A stretch of DNA of 64,000 nucleotides from Anaeropeptidivorans aminofermentans (GCF_940670685.1 NZ_OW711693.1:620001-684000); one strand, 5' to 3'. Shown: positions 25,065 through 33,803, counted from the stretch's first letter. The notes: a model not told the origin generated them from the sequence alone. Translations and numbers: made by a program.

Positions 25065-26237
25065 ATGCAAGAGAAGAATTATATATCCAATAAGGTTAAG
25101 GAAATGCCGTTTTCGGGGATAAGGAAGTTTTTTGATGTTGCGGCGGAGATGGAGGGGGTCATTTCTTTAGGCGTAGGGGAACCGGATTTTGACACCCCTA
25201 TAAACATCAGAAAAAAGGCTATAGAAAGCATAGAGGAAGGCAAAACCACCTATACCTCAAATTTAGGCACGAAAGAGCTTAGAAAAGAAATAAGCAGATA
25301 CCTTAAAGAAAGATTTCAATTGGAATATGATTCTAAAGATCAGGTGATTGTAACTGTAGGGGCAAGCGAGGGAATCGACATTGCTCTTCGGGCCCTAATA
25401 GACCCAGGCGATGAAGTATTGTATCATGAGCCTTGCTATGTATCGTATATGCCTTGTATCGTTATGGCAGGGGGCGTTCCTGTTCCCATAGTAACAAGAA
25501 ATGAGAATCAGTTCAGGCTTACGCCGGAGGATTTGGAAAAAGCCATAACACCGAAAACTAAGGTTCTCCTTTTAAATTATCCCAATAACCCTACAGGGGC
25601 TATTATGGAAAAGGAAGATTTGGAGAAAATAGCAGATATTTTAGTAAAGAATGATATTCTTGTAATCACCGATGAAATATATTCAGAGCTTACTTACGGC
25701 GGCAGAAAGCACGTAAGTATTGCCTCTCTTCCGGGAATGTACGAAAGGACCATTGTTCTTAATGGATTTTCCAAGGCCTTTGCCATGACAGGCTGGAGAC
25801 TTGGCTATGCGGCAGGTCCTAAAGAGATTATTTCCGCAATGACAAAGATACACCAGTATGTTATCATGTGTGCGCCTACCATGAGCCAATATGCAGGGCT
25901 TGAGGCTTTAAAAAACAGCATGGATTCTGTTGAGCAAATGCGCTTGGAATACGATGAAAGACGACAATACGTTGTAGAGAGATTTAGAGCCATTGGAATG
26001 GATTGCTTTGAGCCTTTAGGGGCCTTTTACGTATTTCCCTCAATAGAAAAATCTAAAATGACAAGCGATGAATTCTGCGAGAAGCTTCTTTTTACGAAAA
26101 AAGTAGCCATCGTTCCGGGAACTGCCTTTGGTGCCTGCGGAGAGGGCTTTGTGAGGGTTTCTTATGCCTACTCTATGGAAGAACTTAAAAATGCCATAGA
26201 TATTATAGAGCAGTTTATGGCGGAAATTAACGGATAG
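25065..26237 (+). CDS. class I/II pyridoxal-phosphate aminotransferase
   Basis: A 390-residue fold-type I aminotransferase. The PLP lysine is Lys237 in 'NGFSKAFAMTGWRLGY'; other fixed points are 'NYPNNPTGA' (Asn174 region), 'VITDEIYSELTYGG' (Asp203, Tyr206) and the carboxylate-binding arginine in 'GFVRVSYA'. The sequence fits the PatA/AspC-like group that transfers amino groups between aspartate, aromatic or branched amino acids and 2-oxo acids. The start is ATG 25065, with GGAGGG 5 bases upstream; an earlier ATG at 25023 lacks a site. It lies 11 bases before pyrE and so is likely cotranscribed with it. Confidence 0.9.
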   Translation: MQEKNYISNKVKEMPFSGIRKFFDVAAEMEGVISLGVGEPDFDTPINIRKKAIESIEEGKTTYTSNLGTKELRKEISRYLKERFQLEYDSKDQVIVTVGASEGIDIALRALIDPGDEVLYHEPCYVSYMPCIVMAGGVPVPIVTRNENQFRLTPEDLEKAITPKTKVLLLNYPNNPTGAIMEKEDLEKIADILVKNDILVITDEIYSELTYGGRKHVSIASLPGMYERTIVLNGFSKAFAMTGWRLGYAAGPKEIISAMTKIHQYVIMCAPTMSQYAGLEALKNSMDSVEQMRLEYDERRQYVVERFRAIGMDCFEPLGAFYVFPSIEKSKMTSDEFCEKLLFTKKVAIVPGTAFGACGEGFVRVSYAYSMEELKNAIDIIEQFMAEING

Positions 26238-26248
26238 GAGCGTACAGT

Positions 26249-26923
26249 ATGGATTATAAAGAGAAATTTGTAAGGCTTATGCTTGAAGCCGGCGTATTAA
26301 AATTCGGTGAGTTTAAGACCAAAAGCGGAAGGCTTTCCCCTTATTTCATTAATACCGGAAATTACAGCACAGGAAGAGAGCTTAAGCTTTTAGGAGAATT
26401 TTACGCGGACCTTATCATGGATAAGCTTAAAGACAAGGTGGATTTTCTTTACGGTCCGGCTTATAAGGGTATCCCCCTTGCGGCGGCCGTTTCCATAGCC
26501 CTTTACAATAAATATAATATTGAAATGCCTTATTGCTTTAACAGAAAAGAAGCCAAAGACCACGGAGAGGGCGGCGTAATCGTGGCTTATCAGCCGAAGG
26601 ACGGGGATCGGGCATTGATTATTGAAGATGTTATCACCGCCGGAACCTCCGTTAGAGAAAGCGTACCTATTTTGAAAGCAAAAGCAGATGTTCATATCGG
26701 CAGCATGGTTATATCCGTTGACAGAATGGAAAAAGGCTATAACGGGAAAACGGCAATATCAGAGGTTAAAGAGGAATTTAACATCGACACCTATCCTATC
26801 GTAAGCGTAAAAGACATTATTGAAATCCTTTACAATAAAGAAATTGACGGAAAAATAATAATGAACGACGCAATAAAGGCTTCCATAGAAGCTTATATGG
26901 CTGAATACTGTGTAACCGAATAA
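26249..26923 (+). CDS. pyrE: orotate phosphoribosyltransferase
   Basis: A 224-residue enzyme joining orotate to PRPP to make orotidine monophosphate in pyrimidine synthesis. The PRPP-binding motif is 'RALIIEDVITAGTSVRES', 'LYGPAYKGIPLA' binds orotate, and the flexible loop is 'NRKEAKDHGEGG'. AGGAG precedes the ATG. A strong terminator lies 107 bases downstream. The other pyrimidine genes in the window, pyrB and pyrC, are 7 kb away and not in one operon with it. Confidence 0.95.
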   Translation: MDYKEKFVRLMLEAGVLKFGEFKTKSGRLSPYFINTGNYSTGRELKLLGEFYADLIMDKLKDKVDFLYGPAYKGIPLAAAVSIALYNKYNIEMPYCFNRKEAKDHGEGGVIVAYQPKDGDRALIIEDVITAGTSVRESVPILKAKADVHIGSMVISVDRMEKGYNGKTAISEVKEEFNIDTYPIVSVKDIIEILYNKEIDGKIIMNDAIKASIEAYMAEYCVTE

Positions 26924-27030
26924 TAATCATAGATAGCTAATTTCACATGAAACAGTAAGGATTCTTATGCCCATAGAGAGCATATGCCTTATGTTATGGA
27001 TTAGGCGATATAATAAATTTATAAAACAGT

Positions 27031-27072
27031 AAGGCCGGATTCTAAAGCTTATATTCTTTAGAATCCGGCCTT
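27031..27072 (+). terminator. terminator downstream of pyrE
   Basis: A perfect 17-bp stem (27031-27047 with 27056-27072, core GGCCGGATTC) and an 8-base loop, followed by CATTTTAT. The bases between pyrE and it hold no gene. Confidence 0.8.
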
Positions 27073-27099
27073 CATTTTATAGTAAAACAAAAGCAAAGC

Positions 27100-27304
27100 A
27101 CAGTAAGTTTTTATAAAGAAATAACAAAAAACGATTCCCTATGGACTTAAAACACGAATTCCCTTCGGACAGTATATCGTGAATTTCAAATTAAACAGTA
27201 ATAAAAATCGCATGTTTTGAAGGGCTTAAACATAGAGGTTTTATATGTTTAAGCCATTTATGAAAAATAGATTTTTATTACAACCTTCAGTGAAATTTAC
27301 TATA
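27100..27304. repeat. composite of half a type A and a complete type B element
   Basis: From 27100 (ACAGTAAGTTTTTATAAAG) to about 27180 it follows type A (core ACACGAATTCCCTTCGGACA). From 27181 to 27304 it is type B (AAATTAAACAGTAATAAAAA ... GTGAAATTTACTATA). The B unit seems to have replaced or inserted into the right half of the A unit. Confidence 0.6.
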
Positions 27305-27373
27305 GTGTGAATTATTCCGAATACACGGTTTTATAGTATTTATTTGTTTTACTATAATTAAAAGTCAATCATA

Positions 27374-27811
27374 TTATTTGCATAAATAAGCTTCAAGCAT
27401 CCAAAGAAGTTTTTCATAAGCACCAACATAATTGTTGAACTGGTCTTCCGTTACGCCGTCGCCTTCTTCTCCGGCAAGGCTGCGGATTTCTTTGCTTAAG
27501 TTATTAAAGAATTTCACGTCTTCAATAAGAGTTTTTACAGAATCGTCACCGGAAATTTTTTCATCACAGAGTTCTTTTATAGTGGCAATTTCAGAAGCCT
27601 TTTTCACGCTTGCAACAGGGCTTCCGCCTAAGGCGAGAATTCTCTCAGCAACGTCGTCAACAATAGCAGCCGATTCATCGTACAATTCCTCAAATTTGGC
27701 ATGCAAGGTGAAAAAAGAAGGACCTACCACATACCAATGAAGGTTATGAAGCTTTACATAGAAAACCTGTTGATTTGCTAAAAACTCATTTAACTTATTT
27801 ACTAAACTCAT
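27374..27811 (-). CDS. dps: Dps-family ferritin-like protein
   Basis: A 145-residue four-helix-bundle protein. The inter-subunit ferroxidase site is visible as 'KLHNLHWYVVGPSFFTLHAKFEELYDESAAIVDDVAERILALGG' (His near 22 and 25-34, Asp/Glu in the second helix). Dps proteins oxidise and store iron with hydrogen peroxide as dodecamers, protecting DNA. GGAGG precedes the ATG. Upstream lie a promoter-overlapping dyad and a Fur-box-like site, matching iron or peroxide control. There is no basic N-terminal tail, so DNA binding itself is doubtful. Confidence 0.9.
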   Translation of the reverse strand: MSLVNKLNEFLANQQVFYVKLHNLHWYVVGPSFFTLHAKFEELYDESAAIVDDVAERILALGGSPVASVKKASEIATIKELCDEKISGDDSVKTLIEDVKFFNNLSKEIRSLAGEEGDGVTEDQFNNYVGAYEKLLWMLEAYLCK

Positions 27812-27858
27812 ATTAATTGCCTCCTTTTGTATTTGTTTTTGTTAACTTTATTTAAGTG

Positions 27859-27897
27859 TACCATAATTGTGCATTTTTGCAATATATAATTATGGTA
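27859..27897 (-). promoter_or_regulatory. dps promoter with overlapping dyad
   Basis: A 10-bp perfect inverted repeat TACCATAATT / AATTATGGTA, 19 bases apart. On the minus strand TTGCAA and TACACT are 16 bases apart within or touching it, a plausible -35/-10 pair about 45 bases from the dps start. Confidence 0.45.
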
Positions 27898-28027
27898 TAA
27901 ATATTTTGAAATTTATCAATTTAAACAAACTTAAGGCAAGTATTATTGGTTTATGACATAAAAACAAGAAGGAATGCAGCAATATATACAAGGGATTATA
28001 GTTCAAAATAAAATCTCTTTACATAAT

Positions 28028-28042
28028 TAATAATGATTATCA
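28028..28042. promoter_or_regulatory. Fur-box-like site
   Basis: TAATAATGATTATCA matches the 7-1-7 Fur consensus TGATAATNATTATCA with one mismatch. It lies about 217 bases upstream of dps and 88 bases past the end of the yqeY gene. The surrounding 27898-28090 is AT-rich and holds no gene. Confidence 0.45.
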
Positions 28043-28090
28043 ATTAATAATAATTATATTTTAACTCTTTTAAATTACAGCATATTAAAA

Positions 28091-28118
28091 TCCCCGTTTT
28101 ATGAAAATAAAACGGGGA
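28091..28118 (-). terminator. terminator of the rpsU-yqeY operon
   Basis: A 12-bp perfect stem TCCCCGTTTTAT with a 4-base loop and T-run on the minus strand, 12 bases after the yqeY stop codon. Confidence 0.8.
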
Positions 28119-28129
28119 TAAATAAGAAA

Positions 28130-28579
28130 CTATTGCTTATTTAAAAGTTTTTTAACGATGCCGCTAACGGTTTTATTATCGGCTTTGCCTTTAAGCTCAG
28201 GAGTAACAGCGGCCATAACGGCGCCCATATCCTTCATAGAGCTTGCATTTAATTTTTCAATGGCAGAAGCTACGATAGTTTCAATCTCATTTTCAGATAA
28301 TTGCTTTGGAAGGTAGGATTTCAAGAGTTCAATTTGTCTGAGTATTTCCTTTACAGAATCTTCCCGCCCGCTTTTTTCATAATCTGGGAGAACATCGTTT
28401 CTCTTTTTTAACTCTCTGGAAATAACATCGATTACACCAAAATCGTCAAGCACGATTTTTTCATCCTTCTCAATTTGAAGGATACCTGCGCGGACAATCT
28501 GTATGGTGTCCTTACGAAGGGTGTCTTTTTCCCGCATAGCTTCTTTCAGGTCACTAAAGAGCTGCTCTTTTAAAGACAT
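28130..28579 (-). CDS. yqeY: GatB/YqeY-domain protein
   Basis: A 149-residue all-helical protein of the YqeY family ('LKEQLFSDLKEAMREKDTLRKDTIQIVRAGILQIEKDEK' then 'KDMGAVMAAVTPELKGKADNKTVSGIVKKLL'). It corresponds to the tRNA-contacting tail domain of GatB, and its own role is not established. The start is ATG 28579, with GGGTGG 5 bases upstream; a GTG three codons earlier overlaps that site. It directly follows rpsU on the same strand (22-bp gap), the standard Firmicutes arrangement. Confidence 0.88.
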   Translation of the reverse strand: MSLKEQLFSDLKEAMREKDTLRKDTIQIVRAGILQIEKDEKIVLDDFGVIDVISRELKKRNDVLPDYEKSGREDSVKEILRQIELLKSYLPKQLSENEIETIVASAIEKLNASSMKDMGAVMAAVTPELKGKADNKTVSGIVKKLLNKQ

Positions 28580-28601
28580 AGGAACCACCCATCAATTAGA
28601 A

Positions 28602-28778
28602 TTAGTTATATTTACGCTTTCTTGCAGCCTCAGACTTTTTCTTGCGTTTAACGCTGGGCTTGTCGTAGTGCTCTCTTTTACGTACTTCTCCCATTATACC
28701 TGCTTTAGCGCAGTTTCTCTTAAAGCGACGAAGAGCGCTGTCTAAGGACTCGTTATCTTTAATTTTAACCTCTGACAT
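28602..28778 (-). CDS. rpsU: 30S ribosomal protein S21
   Basis: A 58-residue basic protein: [20 protein letters not shown] at the start, then '[37 protein letters not shown]'. This is the full S21 length with its Arg/Lys-rich tail. S21 sits near the anti-Shine-Dalgarno end of 16S rRNA on the small subunit. GGAGGGAGGG lies 5-14 bases before the ATG at 28778. First gene of the rpsU-yqeY operon. Confidence 0.95.
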   Translation of the reverse strand: MSEVKIKDNESLDSALRRFKRNCAKAGIMGEVRKREHYDKPSVKRKKKSEAARKRKYN

Positions 28779-28915
28779 GAATTTCCCTCCCTCCGGTTAT
28801 GTGTTGCGAGATTATAGAAATCATTCGTCTTAGAAATTATACACAAAATAATAATAACAGTCAATTATAATTTACATATTTGAAGCCAGAAAGATGCCGA
28901 AAGTATCAAAAAACA

Positions 28916-30421
28916 TTAAAAAGTATCTTTAATATTCTGATCTTCGTTATTTTCCTCTGTCTCTTCCAGCGTTTCGGCAGAGTATATTTCATTATCCTCT
29001 GTTTCTTCCAGCGCTTCGGCAGGATATATTTCATGCTCTTCGGGTTCTTCTGAAACGGATACCTCAGCATAAACATTTTCCAAAGGCGCCCTGTTTTCTT
29101 CTTTTATGATTTCAGCCTCATGAGCCTTTTGAGCAGCCAGAGCCTTCCATGAAGCCTCAAGAACGGCAAGATTATTTTTCAGGCTTACGATTTCGCTTTC
29201 ATATTTCTGCCTGTCTTCTTCAAAGCTCCTTTTCATTCTTTCCATTGCGTTTGTTCTTTCACCTAATTCTTCCGCGGCTTTTGCATACCGGTACCTTAAA
29301 TCCTGATTTTCGCTTGCAATTTTATTAAGCCTTTCCATAATCATATCAGGCGTTGTGTTTTCTGCAGGCTTGGGCTCCGGCTCTTTTATCTCCGGCTCAA
29401 CAGGTACAGGCTCTGGAATAATCACATCCGGAAGGAAATTTCTCGATATATCGGGAAGAATTTGAACGTCCCAGGGATTATACATATCGATATATACTTC
29501 TCTTACGAAGAAATCGCTTTTATCCATTGGCATTTCAGAAATATAGGACGCCCTTATAGGATTCAGGCAGAATTTATTTTTATAAATTTCAGGCTGATAA
29601 AAGGTATTGCCGTTATTTGTAGATTTTTGCATATAGAGGCTTTTGCCGGACATAAAAGACGCAATAAGATCATCTGAATTAATCCATAAAAGGCAATTGT
29701 CTATTCTCTGGCCTTCCCAAAGGATTATGGGCTTTGTAAAGGTGTCATCTGTTTTTTTCTTGTACATAAGACGCAGATTAAAGAAATTTCCCGTTATATA
29801 GAGAAAATGGATTGCGTCGTTTGTAGCAAGAATGCTGTAATCCAAAATATTATCCGATAATGGGGCTATGGGGCAGAATTCACTGTGTTTTTCAGGATTT
29901 ATTTCCCTGTATCCCAAGGTTCCTCCTGCATCCATATATATTATTATATGATGATTTTGCCCAATTGTTTGAATTGAAAACATTTTATCTTTAAATCCTT
30001 GGAAGATATCGATATCTTTAGGTTTATCCCAAACGCCGTCTTCCGATAAGGACTGCTTTAAAAGTTTATACCTTTTTCCGGTTTCGGGTATATTGTAAAT
30101 AAGACTCATGTTTTTATCCTGCCCGAGAGAATGGAAAAGAATCTTATGTACCTGCTCCGATTTGTTTTTAAGGATTGCCTGGGCGGAATATACGTCGTTC
30201 TGCCTTGAAATCAGAAAGATGCTTCCAGATTTGTCCCTGCAGAAAATATTCGGTTCTCCGTTTTTAATGCTCAATGTAAAGTCAGGCAAAGCGTCTTGAA
30301 ACAAAACTTCCGGCTGGCTGAATTTGCCGTTTTCATACTTTTTTACCATAATACCCTTATCTTCTAAGTAATAGAAACTCAGCAGGCTGTTTTTAAGCCT
30401 CAATATGTAATTGTTATTCAT
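28916..30421 (-). CDS. hypothetical protein: propeller-like N-terminal region plus coiled coil and acidic repeats
   Basis: A 501-residue protein without signal peptide or membrane helix. Residues about 1-330 are made of repeated short beta segments with phrases such as 'GKSLYMQKSTNNGNTFYQPEI' and 'NAIHFLYITGNFF', suggesting a sialidase-like beta-propeller fold without its catalytic residues. A Pro/Glu linker (about 332-356) leads to a predicted coiled coil ('NKIASENQDLRYRYAKAAEELGERTNAMERMKRSF...', about 365-440). The acidic tail contains a 14-residue tandem duplication (EIYPAEALEETEDN / EIYSAETLEETEEN), mirrored in DNA as 42-bp repeats at 28954 and 28996. The start is ATG 30421 with GAGGTG upstream. 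It is monocistronic and divergent from aroB. Function unknown. Confidence 0.7.
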   Translation of the reverse strand: MNNNYILRLKNSLLSFYYLEDKGIMVKKYENGKFSQPEVLFQDALPDFTLSIKNGEPNIFCRDKSGSIFLISRQNDVYSAQAILKNKSEQVHKILFHSLGQDKNMSLIYNIPETGKRYKLLKQSLSEDGVWDKPKDIDIFQGFKDKMFSIQTIGQNHHIIIYMDAGGTLGYREINPEKHSEFCPIAPLSDNILDYSILATNDAIHFLYITGNFFNLRLMYKKKTDDTFTKPIILWEGQRIDNCLLWINSDDLIASFMSGKSLYMQKSTNNGNTFYQPEIYKNKFCLNPIRASYISEMPMDKSDFFVREVYIDMYNPWDVQILPDISRNFLPDVIIPEPVPVEPEIKEPEPKPAENTTPDMIMERLNKIASENQDLRYRYAKAAEELGERTNAMERMKRSFEEDRQKYESEIVSLKNNLAVLEASWKALAAQKAHEAEIIKEENRAPLENVYAEVSVSEEPEEHEIYPAEALEETEDNEIYSAETLEETEENNEDQNIKDTF

Positions 30422-30540
30422 AATGCACCTCACTATGGTTTTTCTATATTCTATAATTTACTTTGCTTAATAATGACACTATAATGAATAACTGTTACAG
30501 AAAATTTTCGGCGGAATATTTTGTTTTTCTAATTGAGTTT

Positions 30541-30570
30541 TTGACACTGCAGTTTAAGATATGGTATTAT
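30541..30570 (+). promoter_or_regulatory. promoter of aroB
   Basis: TTGACA, 18 bases, TATTAT, about 73 bases before the ATG. Confidence 0.55.
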
Positions 30571-30642
30571 GATGGTTAAGGAAATTTATGTATTTTTACT
30601 TATCATTATCTGAACTTTTAAAAAGCAAATTAAGGAGAAAAA

Positions 30643-31731
30643 ATGGCTCTTTTAAACGTAAATGCGAAAACCAAGGAATACCCCATATATATAGAAAAGG
30701 ATTTCTCCGGCTTAAAAGCCTGTATTGAAAAATCAGGGCTTCTGAAGGCTAAAATACTTATTGTTACGGATTCAAACGTAGAGAAGCTTTATTTAGCGGA
30801 TTTGAAAGAAGCATTAAAGGATATAGAAGAAAATATATGTGTTCATGTATTTCCTGCCGGAGAAGAAAATAAAACCCTTGATACAATAAAAGGGATATAT
30901 GAAAGCTGCATTTCCAATAAGCTTGACAGAAGCTCTGCAATCATTGCTCTTGGCGGGGGTGTATGCGGTGATATGGCAGGCTTTGCTGCGGCAACCTATA
31001 TGCGGGGCATAAAATTTATCCAAGTTCCTACAACCCTTCTTTCTCAAGTGGACAGCAGCGTCGGAGGAAAAACTGGTGTTGATTTTTCAGGGGGCAAAAA
31101 TATCATAGGCGCTTTTTATCAGCCTGAATTTGTCTATGCCAATGTATCTGCCATAGAAACCCTTCCCTATGACGAATTCATATCGGGCATGGGTGAGGTA
31201 ATAAAACATGGCCTTATCATGGATAAAGCTTATTTTGACTATATTTTTAAAAATAAAGAAAGCATAAAGGAAAGAAAAAAGGATACCCTTTCTTATATAA
31301 TAGAAGGCTCCTGCGAAATAAAGGCAAGAGTAGTGGCCCAGGATGAAACAGAACAAGGATTAAGAGAAATACTTAATTTCGGACACACTGCAGGCCATGC
31401 CATAGAATCCCTTTCAGGCTTTACCATTCCCCATGGAAAATGCGTTGCACTGGGAATGATTTGCGCCCTTAACTTAAGCCTAAAATACGGCAACATTAGA
31501 AAAGAAGATATAGAAGAAGTAAAGGCGCTTTTAAGCTATTTTGACTTTCCTTCTAAAGTTTCAGGAATAGCATCAAAAAGTATTTACGACCAGATGTTTT
31601 ATGATAAAAAAGCAAGGAATAATGTACTCACTTTTGTTATTCTTTCGGAAATGGGAAAGGCAGTTTCCACAAAGGCTGTGACGAAAGAGGACATTTTTAC
31701 GGCTTTAGAAGAAATTATCGAATTTAGTTAG
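30643..31731 (+). CDS. aroB: 3-dehydroquinate synthase
   Basis: A 362-residue enzyme of the shikimate pathway converting DAHP to 3-dehydroquinate with NAD+ and a divalent metal. NAD- and substrate-binding motifs are 'ALGGGVCGDMAGFAAATYMRG', 'QVPTTLLSQVDSSVGGKTGVDF' and 'KNIIGAFYQP'; metal ligands lie in 'GMGEVIKHGL' and 'NFGHTAGHAIE'. AAGGAG precedes the ATG. The TAG stop overlaps the end of an inverted-repeat element (31728-32034), so the element inserted at, and may have supplied part of, the stop region. No other aro gene is nearby. Confidence 0.95.
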   Translation: MALLNVNAKTKEYPIYIEKDFSGLKACIEKSGLLKAKILIVTDSNVEKLYLADLKEALKDIEENICVHVFPAGEENKTLDTIKGIYESCISNKLDRSSAIIALGGGVCGDMAGFAAATYMRGIKFIQVPTTLLSQVDSSVGGKTGVDFSGGKNIIGAFYQPEFVYANVSAIETLPYDEFISGMGEVIKHGLIMDKAYFDYIFKNKESIKERKKDTLSYIIEGSCEIKARVVAQDETEQGLREILNFGHTAGHAIESLSGFTIPHGKCVALGMICALNLSLKYGNIRKEDIEEVKALLSYFDFPSKVSGIASKSIYDQMFYDKKARNNVLTFVILSEMGKAVSTKAVTKEDIFTALEEIIEFS

Positions 31732-32034
31732 GGCGTGTCTGAAAACTCCAAACTCTAGGATACTTTGCCATAAAAGTGCGACTTCATCGTCGTAAATCCT
31801 CAAGAAATGCCGTACAGGTTTACCCAGGGTAAACCTGCACGCTCAACATTTTTGCATAAAGCAAAAATGTAAATGCATGCTATCTTTGCGGTTTTCTCCT
31901 CGAATTCACACTTCCTTACAAACAATACTTTTTTAGCTTTAAGGCTGAAAAATGTATTTCTGCTGTAAAATGATAAATAAACTTTAGTTTATTTATCATT
32001 CTTGTCGGTTTTCCGGTTTTCAGACACTGCCTAA
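31728..32034. mobile_element. 307-bp non-autonomous element with 19-bp terminal inverted repeats
   Basis: Left end TTAGGGCGTGTCTGAAAAC (31728-31746) and right end, read on the other strand, TTAGGCAGTGTCTGAAAAC (32016-32034), 17 of 19 positions equal. Inside are hairpins AGGTTTACCC/GGGTAAACCT (around 31820-31840) and a perfect GATAAATAAACT stem (31972-31997), but no ORF of note. The GTGTCTGAAAA ends resemble those of IS elements, so it is probably a deletion derivative or MITE mobilised by a transposase elsewhere. Only one copy in the window. The remaining gap to 32232 is AT-rich with no gene. Confidence 0.7.
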
Positions 32035-32232
32035 CAAAAATGAAAAGATTTTTATTAATTATAAGGAGATGCTCTTTTAAACCAATTACAAGCTGACCCC
32101 TGATAAATTTTTAAGTTCGCTTAGGGCTTGCATGTAAAAACGAATCTTAACTTATTTACGAATAACGTTTAGTATAAATCAGGATAAAAGCAAGATAATT
32201 ATATAAGTATTTTTTCTGAAAGGGGAAATATT

Positions 32233-32712
32233 ATGAAAGCATTTTTTCCGTCGGCTGTTCTTGCAATTCTTGTGTTTATAGACCAGCTTACAAAATCTTT
32301 AGCCAGAACAAATTTAATGAATCAAGGGGATTTCAGTATTATAGACGGCATATTAAGTCTTTCTTATCATACAAATCAAGGCATGGCCTTCGGGCTTTTT
32401 AAAGGCGGCAGATGGTTTTTTCTAACCTTTGCCGTAATCATTCTCATGATCGTAATTTATTATTACAGGCGTCTTGGCGAAGATAAAATATCAAAGCTTG
32501 TGAAGGCCTGCCTCATCATAATATGCGCAGGGGCCATAGGCAACTCCATAGACAGGCTTTTAAACGGTTATGTAATTGATTTTTTTAAAACAGAGTTTAT
32601 TAATTTCCCCATATTTAACGTAGCAGATATTTATGTGGTTGTAGGCACCATAAGCCTTGCCCTTTTATATATATTTTTCTCCAAAGAATTAGAAAGTGAT
32701 GACAATGAGTGA
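32233..32712 (+). CDS. lspA: lipoprotein signal peptidase
   Basis: A 159-residue aspartic membrane peptidase (A8) that cuts prolipoprotein signal peptides ahead of the lipid-modified cysteine. Four membrane helices are seen. The conserved boxes are 'IDQLTKSLA', 'NQGMAFGLFK', 'GAIGNSIDRLLNGYVIDFF' (first catalytic Asp) and 'FNVADIYVVVG' (second catalytic Asp). AAAGGGG precedes the ATG. It overlaps rluD by 8 bases; lspA-rluD pairing is usual in Firmicutes. Several probable lipoproteins in the window are its clients. Confidence 0.95.
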   Translation: MKAFFPSAVLAILVFIDQLTKSLARTNLMNQGDFSIIDGILSLSYHTNQGMAFGLFKGGRWFFLTFAVIILMIVIYYYRRLGEDKISKLVKACLIIICAGAIGNSIDRLLNGYVIDFFKTEFINFPIFNVADIYVVVGTISLALLYIFFSKELESDDNE

Positions 32713-33622
32713 AAAATACCTGTTTCATATAGACGAAGAGGAAGGAGAACGTATAGACGTTTTTCTTTCTTTGAATATGAAGGAAAAATCAAGAAACGCT
32801 ATACAAAAGCTGATGGCAGGCGGCATGGTTACGGTAAACGGAAAAATTGTAAAGCCCAGCTACAAGCTTAGCCTTGACGACGAAGTTGCGCTTTTTCTTC
32901 CTGAACCCATAGAGCTTAATATAGAGGCGGAAAATATACCCCTTGATATCGTATATGAAGACGGCGATATCATCATTATCAATAAGCCCCAGGGCATGGT
33001 GGTTCACCCGGCTCCGGGGCATTATACGGGAACCGTCGTTAACGCGCTTATGTATCACTGCAGAAACGGGCTCTCCGGTATTAACGGCGAGCTAAGGCCC
33101 GGTATCGTCCACAGAATCGATAAGGATACCTCAGGAATCATCGTCGCAGCAAAAAACGATATAAGCCATCAAAAATTAAGCGGGCAATTTGCAGAGCACA
33201 GCATAAACAGAAAATATGAGGCTGTCACATTTAATACTATAAAAGAAGAGAGCATTAAAATAGACGCTCCCATAGGCAGAAACCCTCTGAACAGAAAGAA
33301 AATGTGCGTTACTGATAAAAATTCCAAAAGGGCCGTAACTTATATTACTGTATTGGAAAGCTTCGGCAAGTTTACCCATGTGGAAGCAAGGCTTGAAACA
33401 GGCAGAACCCACCAGATTAGGGTTCATCTTTCTTATATGGGTTATCCCATTTTAGGGGATTTGGTTTACGGCTATAAAAAACAGCCCTTTAAATTAAACG
33501 GGCAGGCGCTTCATGCCGGCCTTTTGGGCTTTATCCACCCTGCAACGGGAGAATATATGGAGTTTTCATCGCCCACCCCTGATTATTTTAAGGATATTTT
33601 AAGGATACTCAGAATGCAGTGA
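32705..33622 (+). CDS. rluD: 23S rRNA pseudouridine synthase, RluD family
   Basis: A 305-residue RluA/RluD-type synthase. The N-terminal S4 RNA-binding domain ('RIDVFLSLNMKEKSRNAIQKLMAGGMVTVNGKIVKPSYKL') is followed by the catalytic domain with the invariant Asp in 'GIVHRIDKDTSGIIVAAK', plus 'INKPQGMVVHPAPGH' and 'ETGRTHQIRVHLSYMGYPILGD'. It isomerises uridines in helix 69 of 23S rRNA or a near relative. Three possible starts (GTG 32696, ATG 32699, ATG 32705) all overlap lspA; none has a clear site, so translation is probably coupled. Confidence 0.92.
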   Translation: MSEKYLFHIDEEEGERIDVFLSLNMKEKSRNAIQKLMAGGMVTVNGKIVKPSYKLSLDDEVALFLPEPIELNIEAENIPLDIVYEDGDIIIINKPQGMVVHPAPGHYTGTVVNALMYHCRNGLSGINGELRPGIVHRIDKDTSGIIVAAKNDISHQKLSGQFAEHSINRKYEAVTFNTIKEESIKIDAPIGRNPLNRKKMCVTDKNSKRAVTYITVLESFGKFTHVEARLETGRTHQIRVHLSYMGYPILGDLVYGYKKQPFKLNGQALHAGLLGFIHPATGEYMEFSSPTPDYFKDILRILRMQ

Positions 33623-33633
33623 TTTTCAACAAT

Positions 33634-33772
33634 TATAGTAAATTTAAAGTTAAATAGTAGCAAAGCCGTATATTCACGAAGGCTCAAAAATATACCGTTT
33701 CCGAAGGAAATCCGTGTTTTTGAGCCTGATGGGGATAGGCTTTTGCTGCTTCTTTATGATAAATTTACTATA
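33634..33772. repeat. 139-bp MITE-like element, type A copy 3 (inverted)
   Basis: TATAGTAAATTTAAAG start and AAATTTACTATA end, core reading CCGTTTCCGAAGGAAATCCG, which is the complement of copies 1 and 2. It fills most of the gap between rluD and pyrB and ends 21 bases before the pyrB ribosome binding site. Confidence 0.85.
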
Positions 33773-33803
33773 AAATATGCTCAGGACTTTTAAGAGGTGT
33801 GCT

